From the NCBI RefSeq assembly GCF_900636535.1, contig NZ_LR134289.1, positions 5,481,501-5,545,500 of the forward strand: DNA of 64,000 nucleotides, in the 5' to 3' direction. The position numbers and the translations under genes are program-made. Of the stretch, positions 23,811 through 33,715 are shown one piece after another (position 1 is the first letter of the stretch; each line of letters starts with the position of its first letter). The notes below the pieces were generated by a model. That model had not been told where the DNA came from, made no database searches, and saw nothing but the letters and a program-made list of their open reading frames with translations. This DNA comes from Chryseobacterium gleum (GTDB taxonomy: Bacteria; Bacteroidota; Bacteroidia; Flavobacteriales; Weeksellaceae).

Positions 23811-26258
23811 TTGCAGTACGCTCAGATAGTTTTACCATTGAATTTAAAAGGATCTTTCACCTATAAAGTTCCTGAAGAAATGATGCCCGAAATCCAGCCC
23901 GGAATGCGTGTCCTGGTGCCGTTTGGGGGGAAGAAAATCTATACAGGAATTGTATTTGAGCTTCATGATCATGCACCGGAAAATTTTGTTGCCAAGGAAA
24001 TTATCAGCATGCTGGATGATCAACCTATTCTGCCTCAGGAACAGATTGATTTCTGGAACTGGCTTTCAGAATACTATCTGTGCAATCTTGGGGAAATTTA
24101 CAGGTTTTCATTTCCTTCTTCTTTAAAACTTGAAAGTGAAACCTATTTAAAATTAAAAGCAGGTGCAATTGTTGATTTTGAAAATCTGGATGTCAACGAA
24201 ATGTACCTGATTCAGGCACTTGAGGTGCGTCAGCTGATCAACCTGACGGATATTGAAGCATTTATTCCTAAAAAAGATATCATCAGAACCATCAATTCGC
24301 TTATCGATCTTCAGTATATTGAGATTGATGAGAAGATTGCTGAAAAATATAAAGCTAAAGAAGTGGCGTATGTAAGGATTAATGATGAGGTGCTGGCCAA
24401 TCAGAACCTTACAGAAATTCTTTTAAAGCTGAACAGAGCGCAAAAGCAAAAAGATCTTTTCCTTCTTATTCTGGAAAAACAAACCGAAAATCCGGATACA
24501 CCTATAAAAAAATCTGAACTGTTTGAAGATGGCTATTTCGGTAGCTCGCACTTCAAACCTTTGGCGGATAAAGGCCTTGTGGAGGAATATTATATGCAGA
24601 AAGACAGGATCGAAAGCTATGAAGGAGAAATTGAAGAGCTGGAGGAACTTTCAGAACAGCAGAAAACAGCCAAATCCGAGATCGATGAAGCTTTTGAGGA
24701 AGGAAAGAATGTGCTGCTTCACGGTGTTACTTCATCAGGAAAGACTCACATTTACCTAGAGAAAATTGATGAATGTATTAAAGAAGGAAAAAATGTTCTG
24801 TTTTTACTTCCGGAAATTTCCCTGACCAAACAGATTACCCAGCGGTTAGAAAAGAAATACGGCAGGCAATTAGGTTTTTATCATCAGAAGCTTACTGATT
24901 TTGAAAGGGTGGAAGTATGGAGGAGAATTAAGCAGAACGATATCCGTATTCTGATCGGAACCCGTAACGCTCTGTTTTTACCTTACCAGAATCTGGGTCT
25001 TATTGTTGTGGATGAAGAACATGATTCTGCTTACAGACCAAGGGAGGTATCTCCTTATTTTAATGCTAAGGACGCCTCATTGGTTTTGGGAAAATTTTAT
25101 AAGGCGGGAGTCATCCTGGGATCTGCCACACCTTCTGTTGAAAGCTACTACAGCGCCAGAAAAGATAAAATGAAATACGTTTTTCTGAATGAAAGATTCG
25201 GGAACGTTAATCTGCCGGAATATGAGCTGATCAATTTCAAGGAAGCACAGGAATCTAAGAAGGTTTCAGGTAATTTCTCTCTGAAGCTTATTGAGGATAT
25301 TAAGACAACGGTAGATGCAAAAAACCAGGCTATTGTCCTGCATAATCGCCGTGGCTATTCCAATGTAATTGAATGTGAAAGCTGCGGTTATGTGAATTAC
25401 TGCTCCAATTGTGATGTGGTGATGACATACCATAAAGCGGCCAATGAGATGAAATGTCATTACTGCGGACAAAGAGCCTCAAAGCCAAAGACCTGTCCTA
25501 AATGTAATTCTGAAAAGCTAAACGAAAGAGGAGTAGGTGTAGAGCAGATTCACGAAGAAGTTTCCAAACTGTTTCCGGAAAATGAGGTGGATAGAATGGA
25601 TGTGGATTCTATGCGTAAAAAATTTGCTTACGAAAAGCTGTATGAAAAGATTGAAGACGGAGAAACGGATATCATTGTCGGAACACAGATGATTTCCAAA
25701 GGATTGGATTTTGATCATATTGAACTCGTTGCGATTCCTAAAGCGGATTCCCTGTTATATGTACAGGATTTCAGGGCTGAAGAAAGAGCCTATCAGCTGA
25801 TCACGCAGGTGTCAGGAAGAGCCGGTAGGGTCTCCGGAAAAGGAAAAATTCTTATTCAGACTTTTAATCCTGATCATTCTGTATTTCAGCTGATCAAGAT
25901 GAACAACCCTGCGAAAATCTATAAATATATTCTGACAGAGCGACAGAAATTTCATTATCCGCCTTTTACCAAGCTGATCATGATTGAGCTGAAACACAGA
26001 AGAGAGGATAAAGCAGACCGCGCTTCTCAGTTTCTGGGCTCTATTCTCAGAAAATACCTTCCGGAAGACTGCGTTTTAGGCCCTGAAAGAGCTCAGATTG
26101 CAAAGCTGAATAATTTGTACCAGTTCCAGATTATGCTTAAGCTTCCCCGTGGGAAGACCTATGAAAAATTCAAAAGCATGGTTTTAATAAGTTTGAAAGA
26201 ATTTGATGAAATCACTGCATATCAAAGCATTAAAAAAGATGTTTTTGTTGATTTTTAA
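23811..26258 (+). CDS. priA: Primosomal protein N' (replication restart helicase PriA)
   Basis: 815 aa, full length, but only if translation starts at the TTG at 23811: the conserved N-terminal 3'-DNA-binding domain 'YAQIVLPLNLKGSFTYKVPE' (in parts) begins right there and the next ATG would remove it. The helicase has Walker A GVTSSGKT (Lys311), DEAH-type VDEEHD, 'LGSATPS' and 'QVSGRAGR'. Two zinc-binding clusters with CESC, CSNC, CHYC and CPKC occupy residues about 522-566. PriA reloads the replicative helicase at stalled forks. Monocistronic. Confidence 0.94.
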   Translation: MQYAQIVLPLNLKGSFTYKVPEEMMPEIQPGMRVLVPFGGKKIYTGIVFELHDHAPENFVAKEIISMLDDQPILPQEQIDFWNWLSEYYLCNLGEIYRFSFPSSLKLESETYLKLKAGAIVDFENLDVNEMYLIQALEVRQLINLTDIEAFIPKKDIIRTINSLIDLQYIEIDEKIAEKYKAKEVAYVRINDEVLANQNLTEILLKLNRAQKQKDLFLLILEKQTENPDTPIKKSELFEDGYFGSSHFKPLADKGLVEEYYMQKDRIESYEGEIEELEELSEQQKTAKSEIDEAFEEGKNVLLHGVTSSGKTHIYLEKIDECIKEGKNVLFLLPEISLTKQITQRLEKKYGRQLGFYHQKLTDFERVEVWRRIKQNDIRILIGTRNALFLPYQNLGLIVVDEEHDSAYRPREVSPYFNAKDASLVLGKFYKAGVILGSATPSVESYYSARKDKMKYVFLNERFGNVNLPEYELINFKEAQESKKVSGNFSLKLIEDIKTTVDAKNQAIVLHNRRGYSNVIECESCGYVNYCSNCDVVMTYHKAANEMKCHYCGQRASKPKTCPKCNSEKLNERGVGVEQIHEEVSKLFPENEVDRMDVDSMRKKFAYEKLYEKIEDGETDIIVGTQMISKGLDFDHIELVAIPKADSLLYVQDFRAEERAYQLITQVSGRAGRVSGKGKILIQTFNPDHSVFQLIKMNNPAKIYKYILTERQKFHYPPFTKLIMIELKHRREDKADRASQFLGSILRKYLPEDCVLGPERAQIAKLNNLYQFQIMLKLPRGKTYEKFKSMVLISLKEFDEITAYQSIKKDVFVDF

Positions 26259-26323
26259 CAATTTTTAACAAACTTTACACTCTTTTATAATGTGGCTGTG
26301 GTCCGTTATATGACAATAATTTC

Positions 26324-26331
26324 TACTTTTG
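26324..26331 (+). promoter_or_regulatory. -7 box of dacB
   Basis: TACTTTTG is a perfect TAnnTTTG match, giving a leader of roughly 80 bases before the ATG at 26419. Confidence 0.45.
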
Positions 26332-26418
26332 GACGTTGATTAAGTGTTTGGTTCTTTTAATGAATGATTTAACCTGTCATTTTTTATAGAGTCAAAGCTA
26401 TAGAACAAAAAAAGATAG

Positions 26419-27888
26419 ATGGTAAATTTCAGAAAATATATTTCAAGTGCAGCGGTGTTGGCTTCTGGTTTTTTCCTGGCTCAATCTACCGTTTCTACCG
26501 TTCTTTATTCTCAGAATTATGACAATCAAAAAAGCAGCTTAAACCTGCCTTCACCCGTTAGCACGGTGGTGGAAAAAACTGTTTTGTCAGCAAAAGAACT
26601 GGTAGACATTAATGTGAACACAATGATGGCGGATCCTGTGCTGAAAAATGCAACCTGGGGATTCGTAGTGTATGACCCGAAAACGAAGAAAGTGATCTCT
26701 TCGTACAATGAAAATACTCCTTTAGTACCTGCTTCTACCACAAAATTACTGACAACGGAAACCGCTCTGAATATGCTGGGCGAGAATTACCGTTGGATGA
26801 CTCAGCTGGAATATTCAGGAACCGTAGATGAAAATGGAGTTTTAAATGGAAATCTTTATGTCATAGGAAGCGGTGACCCTTCTTTGGGAACAAACAAAGC
26901 AGGAGCAGCATCTTACAGAGATATCATTTCGGATTTCGTAAGCGGCGTTTCAAGAGAGGGAATCAAAAAGGTAAATGGTGATATTATCATTCAGACAGCG
27001 CTTTTCAAAGGCAATATTTCAATGCTTCCGGAAAATGTTGTATGGTTGGAAAACAATAACTATTATTTACCTGCAGGAAGTACCCGCGATATCAACCCGG
27101 CCAACGAAAAACTGATTGTTAAGAAAAGTGGTTTCTCCACAGAAAAGAAATTTTTCTACGTTTCCCCTTACAATCATCAGATGGTATATGCTGATAAATA
27201 CGAAGGCAACGGAGTTTTAACAACCAAACTTCCTGATGCTCCGGCTTATCTTGCCAACTCTTTCAGAACCACACTGGTAAAAAGCGGCATTCCTGTTACC
27301 GGAAAAGTAACTCCGAAAATGACAGATGCAGCACCGGAAAACAGAAAAATGCTTTCTGCCTATAAATCTCCAACGTTAAGTGATATTATTTATTATACCA
27401 ATCAGCACAGTGACAATTCTTTAGCAGAAGCTTTGCTAAGAACGGTAGGATATCAGAAAATGGGAGATCAGACTTCAGAATCAGGAAGAATTGTAGTGAC
27501 CAATCACCTTAGAGAAGCAGGTTTCGATATGAATGGTTTAAATTATATCGACGGAAGCGGACTTTCAAGAAGCAATAATGTTACTCCTATTTCCCAGGTG
27601 AAATTCCTTACTTCTCTGATGGATCAGAATTATTACAGATCTTATCTGACTTCTTTACCTGTCGGGGGACAGTCCGGAACTTTAAAAAGAATGTTTAATG
27701 CTGGCGGAAACGGACAGATTTTTGCGAAGACAGGAACGTTGAATAAAGTAAAAACGCTGGCAGGATATCTGAAAACAAACTCCGGAAAAACACTGGTTTT
27801 CTCTTTGATGGTGAATAACTATTCCGGATCGGTAGATATGGTGAAGAAAAGAATGGAGAAAATTCTTGAACCTGCATTAGATCTTTAG
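26419..27888 (+). CDS. dacB: D-alanyl-D-alanine carboxypeptidase/endopeptidase (PBP4 class)
   Basis: 489 aa with a signal peptide (about 21 residues, ending FFLAQS). The penicillin-binding motifs are STTK (Ser106, Lys109), SDN (331-333) and KTGT (Lys437). The long insert between the first two motifs is typical of class C low-molecular-weight PBPs (PBP4). It trims D-Ala and cuts peptide cross-links in periplasmic peptidoglycan. It has its own -7 box and a strong terminator, so it is transcribed alone. Confidence 0.93.
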   Translation: MVNFRKYISSAAVLASGFFLAQSTVSTVLYSQNYDNQKSSLNLPSPVSTVVEKTVLSAKELVDINVNTMMADPVLKNATWGFVVYDPKTKKVISSYNENTPLVPASTTKLLTTETALNMLGENYRWMTQLEYSGTVDENGVLNGNLYVIGSGDPSLGTNKAGAASYRDIISDFVSGVSREGIKKVNGDIIIQTALFKGNISMLPENVVWLENNNYYLPAGSTRDINPANEKLIVKKSGFSTEKKFFYVSPYNHQMVYADKYEGNGVLTTKLPDAPAYLANSFRTTLVKSGIPVTGKVTPKMTDAAPENRKMLSAYKSPTLSDIIYYTNQHSDNSLAEALLRTVGYQKMGDQTSESGRIVVTNHLREAGFDMNGLNYIDGSGLSRSNNVTPISQVKFLTSLMDQNYYRSYLTSLPVGGQSGTLKRMFNAGGNGQIFAKTGTLNKVKTLAGYLKTNSGKTLVFSLMVNNYSGSVDMVKKRMEKILEPALDL

Positions 27889-27916
27889 AAATTTTTTATT
27901 TTATATATTATAACAG

Positions 27917-27947
27917 CCTTTTAATCATTGATTAAAAGGTTTTTTTT
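27917..27947 (+). terminator. Terminator after dacB
   Basis: A perfect 10-bp stem CCTTTTAATC / GATTAAAAGG, ATT loop and eight T residues. Confidence 0.9.
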
Positions 27948-27954
27948 ATATTTG
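27928..27954 (+). promoter_or_regulatory. Promoter of the M1 peptidase gene, overlapping the dacB terminator
   Basis: TTG (27928-27930), 16 bases, then TATATTTG (27947-27954), a perfect -7 box. The promoter is built into the second half of the dacB terminator. ATG follows 17 bases later. Confidence 0.55.
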
Positions 27955-27971
27955 ATTAAATTTTTCAAAAC

Positions 27972-29903
27972 ATGACAAAATTGTACCTTTTGGTGTTGGG
28001 ATTTTTATTGTCTCAACAATTTTATGGCCAGAAGCAAAGGCAAAATACGGATATGAAAGGATTAATCGAAAAAGAGAAAAAATCCTTCACCCAAAAAATG
28101 AATATCGGGAATATCAATCCCAACACCCTGAATTACGACTTACAATACCAGAGAATGGATGTCAGCCTGGATCCTGCGGTGTATAATATTTCAGGATCGG
28201 TTACTTCACATTTTAAGCCTACACAGACTATGGGAAGTATTTATTTTGATCTTTCCAATTCATTAACGGTTTCCCAGGTGAAATATCATGGAACCAACAT
28301 TACAAGCTTTCAACAGCTTCCTTCGAAAGAATTGAAAATTGATTTTCCGGCCTCTATCCCTGCCAATACACTGGACTCTCTTACCATTTATTATGCAGGA
28401 GCACCATCTACAAGTAATGATGCTTTCAAAACGGCTCTTCAGAGCGGAACTCCGGTACTTTCTACTTTGAATGAACCTTACGGAGCACAAGACTGGTTTC
28501 CTACCAAGCAGAGTTTAAATGATAAAATTGAAAGGTTTGATTTTAAGATTACAACTCCATCGAACTACAGCGTAGCAGCGAATGGAAAGCTGATGTCTGA
28601 AACCTTTCCTACGGGAAATACCAAACTGACCTTCTGGAGAACGATGTATCCTACGCCGGCCTATCTGATTGCTCTTTCGATTACAAATTTTGTAAAGCTT
28701 ACTGATACTATCGGAAATCCTCCTTTTCCTTTTGTGAATTATATTTATCCGTCCACGAACTCCAATGCAACCAGTGTAGCTAATATTAACTGGACAAAGC
28801 AGGTGATGGATACCTTTGAAACTTATTTTGGTTCTTATCCTTTCCGGAATGAAAAATACGGACACATGGAATTTATGTACGGAGGAGGAATGGAGCATCA
28901 AACTATGTCTTCTATGGGCGGATGGAGCAAGCAGCTTATTGCTCATGAGCTTACTCACCAGTGGTTTGGTGATAAGGTAACCTGCGGTGCATGGAATGAT
29001 ATCTGGCTGAATGAAGGTTTTGCCACATTCGGAGAACATGTTGCCAATGAAAAACTATTGATGAACAATACAGATTTTCTGAATTACTTACAAGGCCAGT
29101 CCAATTATATTACAGCGGGCACAACCGGAAGCGTATATGTACCGGATAGCGGACTTTCCAGCATCAACAGAATATTTGACAGCAGACTTACTTATGCCAA
29201 AGGAGGATATGTGCTGAGAATGCTGAAATGGATTTTAGGAGATACTGTGTTTTACCAGGCACTTAAAGACTATCACGCAAGACCGAATCTTGCATACAGC
29301 TATGCACGTACAGCTGATTTTAATGCCTCTTTACTGCAGTCAACAGGGACAGATTTTACAGAGTTTTTTAATGATTGGGTGTATGGAGAAGGATATCCTA
29401 CCTATACCATAAAGTGGATGCAGAGCGGAAATCAGGCTTTATTTAAAGTTTCACAGACACAGAGCAGCTCTACGGTAAGCTTTTTCGAAATGCCTTTGCC
29501 GGTTAAAGTGACAGGAACATCCGGGCAGACAGCTTATCTGGTTCTTAACAATACCTCTAATAATCAATATTTCCTTCAGTCGGTAACCTTCCCGATAGCA
29601 AGTGTTCAGTTTAATTACGAGTATCAGATAATTGAGAAAAACTCTACGGTTACCCAGGATAATACATTGAGCGTTTCTTCTGTTGAGAAGGAGGACTTTG
29701 GCTTATATCCGAATCCTGCGAAAAATGAAATTAATCTGAAAGGTATCAATAGAGCCGTGGACTTTACGATTCATGCAATTGACGGAAAACTGGTTGGAAA
29801 AGGAACGTATCAGCCAGGTAAAGCAATTGGAATTGCAGAATTGGTTCCGGGAGCTTATTTTATTACGATTGATGAAAAGAATATTAAATTTATTAAACAC
29901 TAA
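27972..29903 (+). CDS. M1 family zinc aminopeptidase with T9SS sorting domain
   Basis: 643 aa with a signal peptide (MTKLYLLVLGFLLSQQFYG). The N-terminal beta domain precedes the catalytic domain with GGGMEHQT (exopeptidase motif) and HELTH-x18-E (His325, His329, Glu348) as zinc site, plus 'YAKGGYVLRML'. The C-terminal 75 residues start at 'DFGLYPNPAKNEINL' and end 'GAYFITIDEKNIKFIKH', a type A T9SS sorting domain. The enzyme is therefore predicted to be exported to the surface or medium and to trim amino acids from peptides outside the cell. Confidence 0.92.
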   Translation: MTKLYLLVLGFLLSQQFYGQKQRQNTDMKGLIEKEKKSFTQKMNIGNINPNTLNYDLQYQRMDVSLDPAVYNISGSVTSHFKPTQTMGSIYFDLSNSLTVSQVKYHGTNITSFQQLPSKELKIDFPASIPANTLDSLTIYYAGAPSTSNDAFKTALQSGTPVLSTLNEPYGAQDWFPTKQSLNDKIERFDFKITTPSNYSVAANGKLMSETFPTGNTKLTFWRTMYPTPAYLIALSITNFVKLTDTIGNPPFPFVNYIYPSTNSNATSVANINWTKQVMDTFETYFGSYPFRNEKYGHMEFMYGGGMEHQTMSSMGGWSKQLIAHELTHQWFGDKVTCGAWNDIWLNEGFATFGEHVANEKLLMNNTDFLNYLQGQSNYITAGTTGSVYVPDSGLSSINRIFDSRLTYAKGGYVLRMLKWILGDTVFYQALKDYHARPNLAYSYARTADFNASLLQSTGTDFTEFFNDWVYGEGYPTYTIKWMQSGNQALFKVSQTQSSSTVSFFEMPLPVKVTGTSGQTAYLVLNNTSNNQYFLQSVTFPIASVQFNYEYQIIEKNSTVTQDNTLSVSSVEKEDFGLYPNPAKNEINLKGINRAVDFTIHAIDGKLVGKGTYQPGKAIGIAELVPGAYFITIDEKNIKFIKH

Positions 29904-30082
29904 AATGAAGGCTTGGGAAGTATGAAGGGTTACTTTACGGAGTACTATATGTAAGTAATATTATTAATGTACATTATTTATTTGCTGATAAACTAACAGT
30001 AGCTCTAAGAATAATTGACCTAATCAATATTTGAATCAATATTAGAAAGTATATTGAAATATAATTATTGACTTAATACATT

Positions 30083-30119
30083 AAAACGCCCTTCAAAATG
30101 AAAGGCGTTTTGCTTTTTG
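30083..30119 (+). terminator. Terminator between the M1 peptidase and GLPGLI genes
   Basis: AAAACGCC / GGCGTTTT stem with an internal TTCA/TGAA extension and a T-rich tail. The preceding 29904-30080 stretch is AT-rich with no gene seen. Confidence 0.7.
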
Positions 30120-30152
30120 TACAAAAGATTTCGTGAATGAGATTATGAAAAA

Positions 30153-30899
30153 CTATTCGGATATCTGATTTTCCCATTCAAAGTTTTTTTCAACTCCCAT
30201 TCGGATTGTCGCTATTTTTCCAGTGCTTCCACTAATCTTACTATTACTTAAATAATTGGTTGTGGCATTATCTTTACTCATTATATAATCTTTCATATTA
30301 GCTTTGGTAAAGCCAGGAAAATTAGGATTATACTCTACTTTTGAGTGATCATCAAGATCAACTTTTACAGCTTTCCATAAATCAAAATCTTTTCCATCAA
30401 CTCTGATGTCTAAAATTGCACCAGGTAACCCAAAAAATTTAAATGGGCCAACAGAATAGGGAATTTCTTTTGTAAAATAAGCCGTTATAGGAGAGCCTCG
30501 AAAATTAGCTGTTGCTTTTGTACATTCGTAACCAAGAATTTTTCTGCTAGATTCTTTTTCAATTTTCCAATTTATTTGAGGAACTTTATCATATACAAAA
30601 TAATAATCCTCTGCATTATCTCTAACAAATGATGTGAAAAAGAAATTCCTATCTTTTGTTGTCTTATCAATCGTAGAAATAAAATAAAAATCTTGAGTTT
30701 TTTTATTTTTATTAAAGCTAGGATCAGTCCACATAATATTGCCATCCTGTTTTGATATAACCTTTGTGCCATTAGTATAAAGATCTTCATACACATTGGC
30801 TATTGGTGATCTGACATTAAGGTATTGTATATGTATCTGTTTTTGTGCTGATATACTCTCAAATAACAAAAGAGAAAAAAGAAAAAGAAATTTGTTCAT
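30153..30899 (-). CDS. GLPGLI family exported protein
   Basis: 248 aa with a signal peptide (MNKFLFLFSLLLFESISA). The diagnostic motif FGLPGAILDI (the 'GLPGLI' signature) lies near residue 160, preceded by 'KILGYECTKATANFRGSPITAYFT' (in parts), typical of this Bacteroidota-only family. The function is unknown; it is beta-rich and periplasmic or surface-located by inference. The upstream small secreted protein gene ends 28 bases before it, so both are probably on one transcript. Confidence 0.88.
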   Translation of the reverse strand: MNKFLFLFSLLLFESISAQKQIHIQYLNVRSPIANVYEDLYTNGTKVISKQDGNIMWTDPSFNKNKKTQDFYFISTIDKTTKDRNFFFTSFVRDNAEDYYFVYDKVPQINWKIEKESSRKILGYECTKATANFRGSPITAYFTKEIPYSVGPFKFFGLPGAILDIRVDGKDFDLWKAVKVDLDDHSKVEYNPNFPGFTKANMKDYIMSKDNATTNYLSNSKISGSTGKIATIRMGVEKNFEWENQISE

Positions 30900-30927
30900 T
30901 TTAAATTCTTTGATTAATTCATAAGAG

Positions 30928-31215
30928 TTAATTAATATCGTTACTTAACCCTTGTGGCTTAACATTATATCCCTTTTCTCTTAAATCGGCAATTACCCCT
31001 GCCTGATAAGCCATACAGGCATTTAATGTAGGTTGATCTGAAGTGAACCATTGCTGTCCAGTTGGTTGCCCTGATGAATTATAATAAGTTACCATAACCC
31101 CGCATAATTGAAATGCGACTTTAACGACTTTTTTTTCAACTTTAGCTTCCACTTTGCCATTTGCACTCATAAGCCCAGCAACACATACAGTTGCTAATAA
31201 AATTGCTTTTTTCAT
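30928..31215 (-). CDS. Small exported protein of unknown function
   Basis: 95 aa. Signal peptide MKKAILLATVCVAGLMSANG, then a short Lys/Val stretch ('EAKVEKKVVKVAF') and a compact C-terminal part with two cysteines (LCGVMVTYYNS and NACMAY). I do not recognise the family. A perfect -7 box (31260-31267 minus) upstream and the GLPGLI gene 28 bases downstream support a real two-gene unit. Confidence 0.65.
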   Translation of the reverse strand: MKKAILLATVCVAGLMSANGKVEAKVEKKVVKVAFQLCGVMVTYYNSSGQPTGQQWFTSDQPTLNACMAYQAGVIADLREKGYNVKPQGLSNDIN

Positions 31216-31259
31216 TGTAGTTTTCTTTAGAAATTAGTTTTTAATTGAATTATTCAAAT

Positions 31260-31267
31260 CAAAAATA
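31260..31267 (-). promoter_or_regulatory. -7 box of the small exported protein/GLPGLI unit
   Basis: TATTTTTG on the minus strand, a perfect TAnnTTTG match, about 45 bases before the ATG at 31215. Confidence 0.5.
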
Positions 31268-31439
31268 TAAAATAAATCTAATATATTGAAAAATATTTTT
31301 TTATGTTAAATTAGTCAAATGTTAACTGCTTCTGAACAAAAGGTATCGATATCCTTAAATATACCATTGCCATAAGTTAAGTATTCACTTAGTTGATTTC
31401 ACAATTTAATCGATAATATTCCTAAAAAATAGAATACAG

Positions 31440-31467
31440 AAGAAGCTTTCAGATTTGAAAGCTTCTT
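31440..31467 (-). terminator. Terminator overlapping the end of the cupin-like gene
   Basis: An 11-bp stem AAGAAGCTTTC / GAAAGCTTCTT with a 6-base loop. On the minus strand it begins inside the last codons of the 31449-32327 gene, so the stop codon lies inside the hairpin. Confidence 0.75.
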
Positions 31468-32327
31468 TGTTTTCTTGCTGCTCTGGCTCCTCTTTGTCTC
31501 GCCAGCCTGACCTTGTAGGAAAACCATTTTTCTTTGAATATCTTACGCATGAGGTTATCAAAATGTCTGGTGATGACAAGGTTTTTAAAACCGCGCCATT
31601 TTTCAAGAGGACTCGAAGGCAGTGCTCTTACCGATATAGAATACCCTTCTGTATCATACTGAATATAATGCCACCATCCCGAAGGTATATACAGCGTGTC
31701 TCCCGGATGAATGACTGCTTCATAGCCATTTAAATAGAGTAAAGCAGGGTATTTTCTGTAATCCGGGTTTTTAATCTGAACCAGGCTGTGAAAATTGTAT
31801 GACAGCTTATACATAAAATCAGATTGTTCCCAGGGGAAGAGCCAGATTCTTTTGATCCCTTGAAATTGGGTGATAAAAACATGGGACATATCAATGTCAA
31901 TATGGTTTCTGGTTACGGAACCCTCACCGCCGAAAAACATAAATGGCAGCCATTTCAGTATTTTACCATTTGTTACATCATTGTAAATAATATCATTTTT
32001 AAGTTCGGGTTTTATTTTCAGTAAATTAAATAAGAAGAGCCGGTGTTCAGTAGGAGTTGATTGAATCAGATCCAGATATTCTGAGAATGTAGTCTGGGCA
32101 ATAGGATCACTTGCGACTCTGTCGAGGGAATCAAGCTCACTGCCGTATACATTGACCATCTGATCTCCGGCAATTTCTTTGAAATACTCATAATTCCACT
32201 TTTTGAAAGCCGGGCTTTCAGGGTGTACGAAATCTTCAATAATAATTGGAATTCTCGGCTTCATGTGGTTATTAATAAAGGTATCTGAGCTGATTGTCTT
32301 TATTTTTTGTACCGGCTTTAATCTCAT
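31449..32327 (-). CDS. Cupin-like (JmjC-type) 2-oxoglutarate/Fe(II) oxygenase-like protein
   Basis: 292 aa, no signal peptide. The Cupin_8/JmjC pattern is clear: 'PIIIEDFVHPESPAFKKWNYEYF' (in parts) at the start, the metal-binding NHIDID (HxD) in the middle, 'IWLFPWEQSDFMY', and 'IHPGDTLYIPSGWWHYIQ' with the distal His. Relatives hydroxylate proteins or small molecules; the substrate is unknown. The C-terminus is basic and arginine-rich (QRGARAARKQRS). Divergent from kbl. Confidence 0.85.
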   Translation of the reverse strand: MRLKPVQKIKTISSDTFINNHMKPRIPIIIEDFVHPESPAFKKWNYEYFKEIAGDQMVNVYGSELDSLDRVASDPIAQTTFSEYLDLIQSTPTEHRLFLFNLLKIKPELKNDIIYNDVTNGKILKWLPFMFFGGEGSVTRNHIDIDMSHVFITQFQGIKRIWLFPWEQSDFMYKLSYNFHSLVQIKNPDYRKYPALLYLNGYEAVIHPGDTLYIPSGWWHYIQYDTEGYSISVRALPSSPLEKWRGFKNLVITRHFDNLMRKIFKEKWFSYKVRLARQRGARAARKQRSFQI

Positions 32328-32361
32328 ATATTCAAAATTTAAGCAAATATAAATATTATCC

Positions 32362-32374
32362 TACTAAATTAGTA
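32362..32374. promoter_or_regulatory. Palindrome TACTAAATTAGTA in the divergent cupin/kbl region
   Basis: A perfect 13-base palindrome 35 bases upstream of the cupin-like gene and 112 bases upstream of kbl. It could be an operator for either gene; no regulator is assigned. Confidence 0.35.
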
Positions 32375-32485
32375 GACTAATAATGTTAAAACTTAAACCT
32401 GAACTGATTTTTTAGAATTAAGCTTATAAAAGGTTTTATTTTACTGCCTTTTTAGTAAATTAGCACATCTAAAAAATTACTAAAA

Positions 32486-33682
32486 ATGATCTCTGAAAAA
32501 TACCTTCAACATTTACAGAATGAACTTCAGAATATTGAGAATGACGGACTTTACAAAAGAGAAAGAATCATCACTTCTCAACAGAGTGCAGAAATAGAGG
32601 CTAACGGAAAAAAGCTTTTGAACTTCTGTGCCAATAATTATCTGGGATTATCCAATCATCCGGAGGTGATGAAAGCTTCTCAGGATATGATTCAATCTCA
32701 CGGATACGGAATGTCTTCTGTACGTTTCATCTGCGGAACACAGGATATTCACAAGGAGCTTGAGAAAAAAATTGCAGATTTCCTTGGTCTTGAAGATACT
32801 ATTCTTTACGCCGCTGCATTTGATGCTAACGGAGGTGTTTTTGAACCCTTGTTTACGGAAGAAGATGCTATTATTTCAGATGAACTGAACCATGCATCAA
32901 TCATTGATGGTGTCCGTCTTTGTAAAGCGGCTAGATACAGATACAAAAACAATAATATGGAGGATCTGGAAGCTCAGCTGATGGCTGCTTCTGAAAAGAA
33001 CCACCGTTTTAAAATTATCGTAACAGACGGAGTATTCTCAATGGATGGGATTGTTGCAGACTTAAAAGGAGTTTGTGACCTTGCAGACAAATATGATGCT
33101 TTGGTGATGGTAGATGATTCTCACGCAACAGGCTTCATCGGAAAAACCGGCCGTGGTACCCACGAAGCAAATGAGGTAATGGGTAGAGTAGATATCATTA
33201 CTTCTACATTAGGAAAAGCGTTAGGAGGAGCTTTAGGTGGATTTACTTCCGGTAAAAAAGAAATCATTGATATGCTGAGACAGCGTTCAAGACCTTATTT
33301 ATTCTCAAACTCTTTGGCACCCGGAATCGTAGGAGCTGCATTGAGAGTACTGGATATGATTTCTGATGATACTTCTCTTCGTGATAAAGTAATGGAAAAT
33401 GCAGAATACTTCAGAACGGAAATGAAAGCAAAAGGTTTTGATATCCCTGAAGGCGATGCTGCTATTGTTCCGGTAATGCTTTACGATGCGCCGCTTTCTC
33501 AAAAAATGGCCGAAAAGCTTATGGATGAAGGAATCTATGTGATCGGATTCTTCTATCCTGTAGTACCGAAAGGAAAAGCAAGAATCCGAGTTCAATTATC
33601 TGCAGCTCATACCAAAGAGCACCTGGATAAGGCGATTGCTGCATTTGAAAAAGTAGGAAAAGAATTAGGAGTGATCTCTTAA
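32486..33682 (+). CDS. kbl: Glycine C-acetyltransferase (2-amino-3-ketobutyrate CoA ligase)
   Basis: 398 aa, full length for Kbl. It belongs to the alpha-oxoamine synthase group: '[17 protein letters not shown]', '[13 protein letters not shown]', '[18 protein letters not shown]', '[12 protein letters not shown]' and the PLP lysine Lys244 in [13 protein letters not shown]. It splits 2-amino-3-oxobutyrate with CoA to glycine and acetyl-CoA in threonine breakdown. No threonine dehydrogenase gene is in the window. Confidence 0.94.
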   Translation: MISEKYLQHLQNELQNIENDGLYKRERIITSQQSAEIEANGKKLLNFCANNYLGLSNHPEVMKASQDMIQSHGYGMSSVRFICGTQDIHKELEKKIADFLGLEDTILYAAAFDANGGVFEPLFTEEDAIISDELNHASIIDGVRLCKAARYRYKNNNMEDLEAQLMAASEKNHRFKIIVTDGVFSMDGIVADLKGVCDLADKYDALVMVDDSHATGFIGKTGRGTHEANEVMGRVDIITSTLGKALGGALGGFTSGKKEIIDMLRQRSRPYLFSNSLAPGIVGAALRVLDMISDDTSLRDKVMENAEYFRTEMKAKGFDIPEGDAAIVPVMLYDAPLSQKMAEKLMDEGIYVIGFFYPVVPKGKARIRVQLSAAHTKEHLDKAIAAFEKVGKELGVIS

Positions 33683-33715
33683 TCGCTGAATTGGATACAA
33701 TAATAAAAATATAAG

